In this document: in pieces, positions 51,266 to 61,100 of the stretch
Layout of the letters: each line of letters starts with the position of its first letter
Position numbering within the stretch: the first letter of the stretch is position 1
Assembly: GCF_027596085.1 (NCBI RefSeq)
Contig: NC_072453.1
Location: forward strand, 10,227,948 to 10,291,947
Source of the DNA: Anoplopoma fimbria
Lineage: Eukaryota > Chordata > Actinopteri > Perciformes > Anoplopomatidae
Reading direction: 5' to 3'
Length of the DNA stretch: 64,000 bases
Made by a program: the position numbers and the translations under genes
Notes under the pieces: generated by a model
Seen by the model: the letters and a program-made list of their open reading frames with translations, nothing else
Told to the model about the DNA's origin: nothing
Databases searched by the model: none

Positions 51266-51780
51266 TCTGCATTCTCTCTACTGTCCATCAGGGGGCGACT
51301 CCTCTGGTTGTATAGAAGTCTATGAGAAAATGACTCTACTTCTCTCTTGATTTATTCCCTCAGTAAACATTGTAAACATGAGTTTATGGTCTCAATCTCT
51401 AGTTTCAAGTCTTCTTCAATACAGCATGATGTTCATTTAGTCAATTATGGTCCATTTAGAGTCAAATAGACCATAAAGCAGGGTATGCTTTAGGGCGGAG
51501 CTACACAGTGATTGACAGGTCGACACCAGAGACGTCATCTGGTCTGGGGGTTGTAAGTGTCTTCGTCTAACAACTTTAACCCTTTCACAGTTTGTTTTCC
51601 CCTAATGAAAGTTAATTGTAACATTTTGTCTTAGCTCCACCCTCTCGCGTCACTTATGGTTGTAAAAAAACAAATGGCGGCGGCCAAAATGTCGAACTTG
51701 AGGCTTCAAAACCACAGTCCACAAACCAATGGGTGACGTCACTGTGACTACGTCCACTTCTTATATACCGTCCTTGGTCA
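51266..51780 (+). repeat. Rep-A dispersed repeat, copy 5 (reference copy)
   Basis: The most complete copy, about 515 bases. Left part: TCTGCATTCTCTCTACTGTC, GGGGGCGACTCCTCTGGTTG, GATTTATTCCCTCAGTAAAC, GGTCTCAATCTCTAGTTTC. Right part: GGGTATGCTTTAGGGCGGAG, AGTGATTGACAGGTCGACAC, ATGGCGGCGGCCAAAATG. It ends with ACGTCCACTTCTTATATACC. There is no open frame for a transposase and no poly(A) tail, so it is most likely a non-autonomous DNA element. Terminal inverted repeats were not evident. Confidence 0.85.
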
Positions 51781-53371
51781 TACCCCAAATAGCTCCTTTG
51801 GAGGTAGAGACCGTGTCTCAGCTTTCATTTAAAATCCTTTTAAAGCATATTTTTCAAAATAAAAGACAAGCCAGGACAACAAAGCACACACAGGACCTTA
51901 ATGTGTAAAAATACCTCTTTTTTTTATTGAATTTCCATCGTTACAATTGCACATAATCAGTTTGAGCAATCTAAAATATTTATAGAAATTCATTGAGCTC
52001 TAAATGAACAGTCATCAGTCTTTAGCAGAGGCTTTAGAGATGTGTCAATATACTGAGAACTTCACTTTCCATGGGGCACGGAGCTGTAGCCACGGTAACC
52101 CCTCCCCCTCCCCCTCCCCCAACAGCAACCAAAGACCCTCTCCCACGTACAGTAGCATCTCTGGATGCGTCTTATTTATGAGGAAGAAAAAAAACAAAAA
52201 ACCCGCCCCAGATTCAAGAACACAACACCGCAACATCAGCAGTCACATAGAGCTGTGTGTACCAGCAGTCTACCAACAGAGACACAGAAAGCTCCACAGT
52301 TTCACAAGTCATGTCCAAGGATTCGACCTCGAGGACGCTCGAAGCGAGAAGCATTGTTGGTGAAACAAAAGCGTTCGGGAAACCTCAGCACGGCTCACAC
52401 GCCAACAACAGATTTACACTCCACATCATCTGGCTAAAGGGCTGGAAGCGTTACACACAGGGATATTTTTAATATTTCTAAATTATCTGTGACACATTTT
52501 AAGGATGCAAGCAAGTTAAATTTCCTCTGATTCTCTCCGGGGCCTCAAATCTTTATTTGAAACTCCAACAGACGAGTCTTGTTCCAGTAAAAGCAGCTCG
52601 TCTGCTGGATGACACCGATGCATCATCCAAAAATACGTGCCTGTTGTTGGGCACTCTGATGGGATGTGACCATATTCGCCAGAGGGACAGTTTCCACTCG
52701 AACGTCCTGCCCCCCTCCTCCCCCCCAGCGGCAGAGTGGTTACTCAGCAGGTGAACAGCAGACACAAATAGACTCGCAGACAGGAATTCCCAGATACCAG
52801 CCAACATGAACATGAACTCACAGAGACAAAAACTCACACAAAGTCTGATATGTAACAAAAAAAAAAAAAAAAAAAAAAAAAAGATGTAGGTTTTAATGGC
52901 GACGGCTGATTGATCGGTTTGTGAACGATGTGACGGCTTCATCGTCTCCCCCCCCCATGAGAGAAGGTCATGTGACGGGTGATTGGACTCTTTACATTAA
53001 AAACAGAATATGAGTCAGCTGTTAGCAGAGGAAGTGAACCGAGTGTTAGAAGGAGTTAGAAGGTTCTGAGTGCAGCTTTAAGATGATGGACGTGAAACAT
53101 TAGAGTTACATTCTGAAAGAACAGCGATGTGAAGTACTTCAGGAAACCATGAAGTACTTTTATAGCATGATTAATAAGTGGATGCTGTGAATTCTCAAAT
53201 AATAGTTGGAACTAAATAAAAAATCTAATCCTTTATCCTGTCCGTCTCTCGGGCATCGTTCTAAATTTGTTGGGGCCGAGTTTGACGAGAGACTGAATAA
53301 GTAACATGTAAAAATAGAAGTAAGCACTGTGACATTTTAACTGATCCATCTAGACCGCCACACAGAGAAAG
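51781..53371. other. Intergenic, no gene recognised
   Basis: It includes an A-run at 52857-52881, a C-rich stretch near 52098-52117, and two AATAAA motifs on the minus strand (near 51930 and 52553). These could be distal poly(A) signals, but no transcript can be tied to them. Confidence 0.4.
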
Positions 53372-53790
53372 ATAAAGGTGCCACCTGGAACCGGTGTTTT
53401 AGAGCCATAAAATAACCATTTTTGGTACTGCAAAAGAAGCTTTCAGACCAAGGTTCTTTGAAGAACCATTCCCTTAAATAGCACTTTAAAATAAACGTTT
53501 AAGGAACTTCAAAGAACCAGAAAAGGTGCCTCAAAGAACTATCAAAAAATGGACATCTCAAAAAAAAGGTTCACTAAAGAACCTTGTTCGTTTTTTGTTT
53601 GCAAATGTATACCACCCCCCCCCCCCATCCAAGAACTCAAACATGAACTAACAACGCTTTAACATCTCAAAGAACCATATGACAAACATGTAGAACCATC
53701 CAATAGATAATATGGTACTTCATGGAGCCACACAGCCCTTTGAAGAACCAGTTAAGAACCATTATTTTTTCTGTGTTCCTCCCATAATCA
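53372..53790 (-). repeat. AAGAACC-rich dispersed repeat, copy 2
   Basis: It contains TTTGAAGAACCATTCCCTTA, TTCAAAGAACCAGAAAAGG and, at the right end, AGAACCAGTTAAGAACCATT. It is the inverted counterpart of 21175-21445 and has a C-run near 53616-53626. Confidence 0.8.
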
Positions 53791-53950
53791 AATTGATGAC
53801 AAATGTTTCTTACAGTAACAAACCTCCTACGTGACGATGCAGCAACATGCAGCGCTCCAGAGAGGGACCAAAGGTCAAAGACAGTGTTTAAATATGAAAT
53901 GTCCACTAAAGAAAAAAGCCTCTTCAGGCACTTTAAAGACCTTCAAATAT

Positions 53951-53952
<2 letters not shown>

Positions 53953-53981
<29 letters not shown>
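53953..53981. repeat. (CA)n microsatellite
   Basis: A pure CA run of about 29 bases. Confidence 0.95.
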
Positions 53982-53984
<3 letters not shown>

Positions 53985-55110
53985 AAAACCACTGCTAGGA
54001 GAGCATGCAGGCGTCGCTTATTTTCTACAGGTGGGATGTCAGAGTGACGCTCGTGATGGCTCCCTCCTCAAGGACTGTTATACTCCGTCTCCTCGGTGAC
54101 GCTCGCTAAATCTGAGAAAATGATGCTGATTATTATCCGACGGACAAAGAGAGGCGTTCATCACAACATCCTCAGGGGTCCATAAGGGTCTTTTCCAGAG
54201 AAATGAACACACGCAAATCAGGACAGTTGTGACGAGCCTAGCGGTCCTTCATATCATGCAATTATGACAATCAAGAGTTTCTCAAGAATATATTTCCATC
54301 TCTTGCACAAAAACATACTAGTGAGCAGACGTTAGTGACCTCATAATGGAGGCTGGCATTACGAAGGACGTGTTAGGAAAAGGAGATGCACGTAGATAGA
54401 ATTTATATGTTTGGTAACCGCGGTGGGAGGAGCTTATAAGAGGGGGTCAGGTGATGTAAGCGAAGAACTTCATCGCCTGGTGGACGGTGAGCTGAAGGGA
54501 CCTGAGCCCAGCAGAGAGAAGATGATAGTGAGAAGGGTGAAAGGAAAGTTACATCTGCTACAAAACAGGAAACTCAAAATGACAAAAGAGGACAAAAGAG
54601 ATTGTTTTTGAATGTGAAAAAACAGAAAATCATTTCAAGAAATAAAACATGTTACAGAAGGAACCCTAGAGAGTAGAATCTGGTGTAGTTTGTTAAAAGC
54701 TCAATCAGTAATCGTTTAGTGTATAATTATGTGTTTAACTACATTTATTGTGTGTTTGAAGACTTTGTCTACGGTAAAAAAAATCTCCAACTCCAACAAA
54801 TAGATGCATGACGGATGAAGACAATAACTAGAAATTTTAAATTCAAGGTCTATTTTCTGTTTCCAAAAGAAAACAAGCCTTTAACAGCATCAGAAAGACT
54901 TAAAGCTGCACTCATCAATATTTTTCATATTGACAAAGGATCAAATAACAATGTCCAGAATGAAAAGGGGTCACATTTAGTGACTCAGTTAAGCGTTTCA
55001 GCGTATTTTAGCTTTTTTTTGCGGCTTTCCTGTTTTGGTTCAGTCTGATTAACCAAGTTCTCATACACTTAATATAGTACACAACCTCTTTAGCACCAAA
55101 CAGCAGACAA
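53982..55110. other. Intergenic, no gene recognised
   Basis: Short open frames only. Confidence 0.5.
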
Positions 55111-55265
55111 ATGAAGTTAGCGACTAGCTGGTGAACTTAGTGGAGCTTTAAACAGCTGGATACTCTTCTCAGGAAGTGGTGGAGACCAAAATCGGAGCTA
55201 AAAGAGAGAATTTTGGGCTTATATTAGAATATCGTTCACATTCATTTCTGCCAATTGATGACCTG
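55111..55265 (-). repeat. Dispersed repeat shared with a map2k6 intron
   Basis: The minus strand reads TTTAGCTCCGATTTTGGTCT, CCACCACTTCCTGAGAAG and a CACCAGCTAGTCGCTAAC-type stretch. This corresponds to AGCTCTGTTTTTGGTCTCCA and TTCACCAGCTAG at 61570-61670 in map2k6 intron sequence. Confidence 0.55.
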
Positions 55266-58055
55266 AAACAAACCGGCCCTTTAAACCCAGTTATTTTAAG
55301 CATTGTTGGACTGCAGAGCGCCATGTTTTTAAGGTACCTGATTGTTTTTTTTCTAACAAAGGGTGGTTCTTTCTGGAAATGTCCACATATTCATACATAT
55401 ATTTAACATGATCATATTCAGGGGTTTATCAGTTGGTGGTTAAATGTTAAAGAGAAGTCATTTAATTTCATTTGGAAACCAGAGCACATTACAGTTACTG
55501 CGGTCTTCCTTTATATCACAGATTGAGCCTTTAAGCAACAAACGAAACAACTTCAGCGCGGCAACAAGAAGATGGACACAAAAGCAGACAACATAAAGTG
55601 ATGACCCAGTAACAAGAAAAAGATGTTGAGGATTCATTTCTCACAATAGTCTGCCACAAAACCGTATTTCAAGTTTCCCACGTTATCATTCGAGTAGTAC
55701 TTCCTTAAAAACTACAAGGTGTCAGCCGAGCTCTTTATCTGCAGCCCGACGCTTCTCACCGCTCACAAACGTGAGAAAAAAGCCGAGGCGACAACAGAGA
55801 AGAGAAGAATACTGACGATCATAAGCTCCGCCCACAACCAAGAAACACAATAGCGAACAGGAAGTGGAATCGTGATGCGTGTGATGGGTGTAAGGGGGGG
55901 GAGGAAGCTGATGTGATGGGAGAGATACCTGCATCATCCTCACTACGACATATTACTTCCTACAGAGAGGCACATAGAAGGCTTCCAAGTTACAGTTTTC
56001 AAAGCAATTACGTGTTTGAGCCAAGAAGAACACGACAAAAACATGAACGCCGCCACAGAAACACACGACAGAAGTCTCCCATGGATCAAGTCTTCAAAAG
56101 AGGGAAACAGCAGTTGTAATAAATAAAGAGAAACTGCAGTAAATAAGTCTGGGAGGGGGTAAAAAAAGGAAAAGAAAACTGGATCGAAATAAAAACAACA
56201 ATAATTAATATAATATTAATAATAATAGTAATAATATCCAGTTCTTTTCATGTTGAACACGGAGTGGAGAGGGTTGTGATTGGCTCAGAACAGACAACAA
56301 GGAGAAGATATTCTCCCACAACTGACCACAGTGTCGACACACACGCACGCACACGCACACAAACATCGTCCAGCAGGGCTGCTCGATTTCTCTTTCACCT
56401 CACACCTCTGCAGTCTCACTCCACTGGTGTATTTGCATCAGCAGGGCGGTCCGCTGCTTCAAACTAAGGGCTTCTAGGTTTCGCCAATTTTGCATCCAGA
56501 AGTATGCAAACTGTCTACACTTTGGCTTCTTTGTCAAATTTGTCTGTTTGCACATATTTGCATTTTTAAGTTTAACTCTCCGTACAAGCTCTGTGTAGAT
56601 TTACGATTCCCAAAACAGGAAAGTCTTTAAAAATGTTCATTCCAAAATGTTTGTGTTGAGTCCAAAAGTGACAACACGCAGTACCGTTCTTAGCACACTG
56701 GGTGTCTGCATTGGCGAACATCACACATTTTAAGCTGCATGTCGATGGTTCAATGCCGACCCCTTGAGCCTCAGTTGCCCTCCACACATGCGCAGTAGAT
56801 CCCTGAACTTGTTCGTGCGGTCTCAACAAATCAGCACAGAGCGTGCATGTACAACATATAATTGTAAAATGTACGTCACAAAGATAAAAAGCAAGCTTTG
56901 TTATCATTCAAATAAATGTATCTAATCGAAATTTGCCATCTGATGCATGAAAAAAACAAAAAAAACAATGTAAAAGTACCAAGGCTACGAAAACTAGCAG
57001 AACAACCCCTTGAACAAACCACCAGGAGACCGCCCCAGACAAACAAAGAGTCAGAATCAAAGAAATGAATGTGTCCGACAAAAACTTCCCATAAAAAAAA
57101 CAAAAAAAAACGTATGTAAACATGTCAACACAGTGAGCACAAGCTGTTTTTTGGGACAAACTACATCAAAACGCTGCAACTAAGAACAACATGAAGGTAC
57201 CGGGGGATCCTGCATCCTGGCTGCAAAAACACTTAAATAACAGGAGCGTCACTTTAACTGAGGAGCTCTCGGTGACTCGATGAGACTTCAGAGGAAACAA
57301 GTTTCATTTTGAAAACCGTACCCTCTGACCAGAGAGAGAGAGAATCATTATCTCAACTCTGAGCGCGAAAACCGTGCAGTCCTGTGAACACACATACATA
57401 TACAAACACACACACACACACACATATACAAACCCAGGCTCACTCACTCACACACACACACGGAGCCCAAAACGTGTAGTAACCCCCCCCGCGCTGTAAT
57501 CAAGCGAAAGCAGTTGAAGTGCAGCTCGGCGTTTGTGAGCACTCGGAGCCTGCAGGTCTCCGACTCGTCTGAGCTCAGAGATAAATTCTGTACATGCAGT
57601 CAATTAATAAACCGATGCAACACTTTGAGTATACAAACATTTAGATTACACATAGATTACATCATTCATCTTTTTTTTCCTTTTATATATATATATATAT
57701 ATCTGCATCTTTTCACTCCGTTTTTTTCAGCAAAAACAAAAAAACAATGTAAATGGAGTTTGACCACGACGACTGAACTCCACGCGGTCGACTCGCTGAC
57801 TATCGGTGGAGTAGAAGGAGGGAAAAACTAAAACCAAAGAGGGAGCTTTAGGGATTCCAGATTACATGTGAAGCCCCCCTCCATGTCAGGTGAGAAGACA
57901 GGGAGAACAGGTAATGGGTGGATGGGGGGGGGGGGGGGGTCGTTCTGCTTCGTCAGCATCTCCTTTGGGCTCCATCAGGAAGGAGGGGAGGGGGAGGGGG
58001 GGAGCAGGCAGGGAGGAGGCTGCGATTGGTGTCCGTCCTGTGCAGGTGAGGCGAC
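55266..58055 (-). other. map2k6 3' flank, 3' UTR end not resolved
   Basis: The right part must hold the map2k6 3' UTR, but no AATAAA on the minus strand was found in the first 3 kb after the stop, so the transcript end could not be placed. G-rich runs on the plus strand occur at 57924-57939 and 57983-58015 (C-rich in the mRNA sense). No other gene recognised. Confidence 0.4.
57983..58015 (+). other. G-quadruplex-type G-run cluster
   Basis: The plus strand has four or more runs of three to six G separated by single A or short spacers (AGGGGAGGGGGAGGGGGGAG). It starts about 40 bases beyond the map2k6 stop codon and is antisense to its 3' UTR. Confidence 0.6.
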
Positions 58056-58133
58056 TCAATCCCCCAAGATGACTTTCACAAAGCTGGCCACGTCGGTTTC
58101 TTTGGCCTCGTGGGAGGTGAAGAAGGGATGTTG
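58056..58133 (-). CDS. map2k6: map2k6 last exon, human residues 310-334 and stop
   Basis: A 78-base coding part encoding QHPFFTSHEAKETD to VKVILGD, then TGA at 58058-58056. The acceptor is TCCTCAG. This C-terminal segment corresponds to the docking region for upstream MAP3Ks (DVD site) in human MKK6. Confidence 0.94.
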   Translation of the reverse strand, partial: QHPFFTSHEAKETDVASFVKVILGD

Positions 58134-61100
58134 CTGAGGAGGAAGAGGACATCGATTTAGTCTGATTACAAATGAATGCTATCACTTTGTCTTTAGACTC
58201 GACTAATATGACGGAGAACGAGACTCCGGACCGAACGCAATCGAGCTGCCCCAGAGAGGAGAGATGGAAGCTAAGCTAACCCAGCTAGGACCTGAGGCTA
58301 CTTCACTACCCAGCATGCTCCTGGCTGTCTGATGCCCGGTCGCAGAAAAAGAAAAGATGGATGAAAGCAGCGGGATGTCGACAACTGTTGAGTCCACGTC
58401 TTCACAGAGACCTGGATCCATCGTGGTCCTAGATCAAGCTGCTCTTGACGGGCGGACAGCAGGACAGAGAGCAGGACTCCGGTGAGACGACAGGAGGTGG
58501 ACTCTGTGTTTACATCATGATGCTTGGTGCTCAAATAAGTTGAAGGACAATGTTTTCCTTTTTTTTTTTTTTGCTGCTGCTGCTGTTTTCATTTCTTATG
58601 ATGCAAATTAAAAAAATACATTACAGGAAATGTACTTCTGTTTTAGTTTTGTTTTGTTTTTCATGCGTTTGTTGCGTTACAAATGGGCTACAACTTTCAC
58701 TCTGCATCCGAGTGTTGCATAACGACAATAAATGATCCTTGAACCCTTGAATGATTTATGCACCACAGCATCACAGCTCATCTATGTGACATGAAGGAGG
58801 TTCAGCCTCATCTGGTCTCAGGGCGCCCTCCAGTGTCTGATTACTTGTATTACAGGATCTGTTCAAACATTAAAACACTCACCATGAGTTCTGTGTAAGT
58901 CGGCCGCTCTTTGGAAACTTTCTTTAAGCTGCAGAAGTAAAAAAGAAACATTAATTCACAACAAATGCAGCTCATTACAGACACATCAGTCATGTACTGA
59001 TCTCAGTCTTCAGACTCAAAGCTTCAATTTGCTGAATCTCAAAACATATGAATCAGTTTTTTCTCTCACGTTTTTCTCTTTAAAAAGGGAGACACTTCAG
59101 GTAAATAGGGTAAAAGAAAATAGTGCAAAATCTTCCAGTTTCACCAAGGAGTCTAGTTTAGTCCAAAACCAAGAACTTCACTTTAAGATTGATATAAAAC
59201 AGAAAACGGCAGGAAAAGGCTGAAAATAACAAACATTTTCTGACATTTTTGCATAAAAATATACTAACAATTAATCGATTATTAGTTGGCTTTAATCTGA
59301 ACATATCTGGCTCTGAAGGAAGGAAAGAAAGTAGTTTGTAAAACTGAATATGTTTTGTGTTTTGAACTGTTGGTCGGACTAAACGATCACTTTGAAGACG
59401 TCAGCTTGGACTCGAGGACTCAACATTTTAAATGTTTTTCAGAATAAAGCGTCAGTCATGTTCCGCTGAATTCATTCACTATGACATAGTCACTATGAAG
59501 CAACTTCCTCCTTTATTGTGTGGAGGGAGAGAAGAATTTAAAATGTGGAACTGAATGTTTTCTGTCTAATTAAGAAAAGAACAAGAGAAGAAGAAGACTC
59601 ACCACAGAGAGGAGAAGTCCACAAACTCAGGGGAGAACTTGTCGGCAGGAAGTTGTGGCGACGGTTCTTCCACCACCTGCTTCAGCTGCTGGAACGGCGT
59701 TCCCCATGAGTCATAGGGGAAACGCAGGATGGCGAGCTCGATCTGGAAGAGAGGTCACTCTGAACATGAGCTGAAAGGCTGAATACATGTTGGTGTTTTT
59801 GTAAACCTGGACCCTATTTCACACGTTTTTCTGTCTGTTAAAAATGTAAACTTTTATGGTCAAATTGATAAATATGTTTCTGAAATAGCGTGTTTCATAT
59901 TTATTCTCACATATATGTGCTGATTTTGTGGAGCTCTTTCGGCCACCGTATTATTCACTATATATTCACATAAACATCACTCAAAAAATCCCAATCATTT
60001 GACTAAATCTGCATGTAAACCCACTCAGGGATTTCCAACATATCTAATGATACAGAGCTGCAAGTTTTCCAACTGATTCAAAACAAAAAAAATCTCCTGA
60101 GGTGCTTCACTCCAAAGTTATTTCATATTCACTGTCCAGGTGGCTCTTTGGCTTATCGAGGAGGAACAGAGGCTTTAAAATCACCCAGAGTGTGTTTTGT
60201 TCCACACTGATTGCTCACTTTGTCTCGTCCAGTTGTGATGATCTCTGAGAGTTGAGACATAAACTACCGTCACTCAGGATTCATAATGACACTTTTCTTT
60301 TCACCTCCATCATTTAAAAGCTCACTCGAAAACACTCAGCACTCCTTTTGCCTTTCAAATTAGATTTGTGCCGGAACATTCGCTGCTCGTCTTTAATAGC
60401 CGGAACAAGAAGGAAAGAGAGGAGGAAGAGCCGGCGTTAAACGATGGGACGCTGCCATACATCGCTGGATCCTCGACGCCAAAAATATTCTCTGGTCTGA
60501 GTTGGAAATGTGCAAATGAGGAAGCTATGAATATTTAACGACTCAAAATAAAAACGTCTAGACACTACAGTGATTGAACGAGAGCCATGCCTCAAAGAAC
60601 AAGATTTCTTTTTACTATTATGCATCGTTTTCACCCCTCATACACTTCTGCATTAATGAATAAAAAGAAATTAAAGCTGATTTACCATCGTGATTCCTAA
60701 ACTCCAGATGTCAGATTTGACGCTGTAGCCCTTCTGGTTCGTCTCGGGGTTGATCCTCTCCGGCTGCGGGACAGAAGAAAGGATGATGTCACTCATGGCA
60801 GCGGCTTTTACAGTCTTCACTCTTGTCACAGTGTAGGAAAGCCCATTGCTATCACCGATGACTTTGTCTCATTTTCTACATGCATGAAAGCATGGTGGTA
60901 ATTAGTAACCTAGCTAGCTAAATAGCCAGCTGCTTAATGGGTAAACTACAAAAATAACGTAATGCTTAATCTACACACTCATGTCACAGGGTAGGAAAGC
61001 ACTTTGCTATCGCCAAATGAGTGACATCTTTGTTCAACTCATTTTCTGTAACCAGTGTAGCATAAAAGCACAATGGAATGGACTAGCTAGCTAGCTAACT

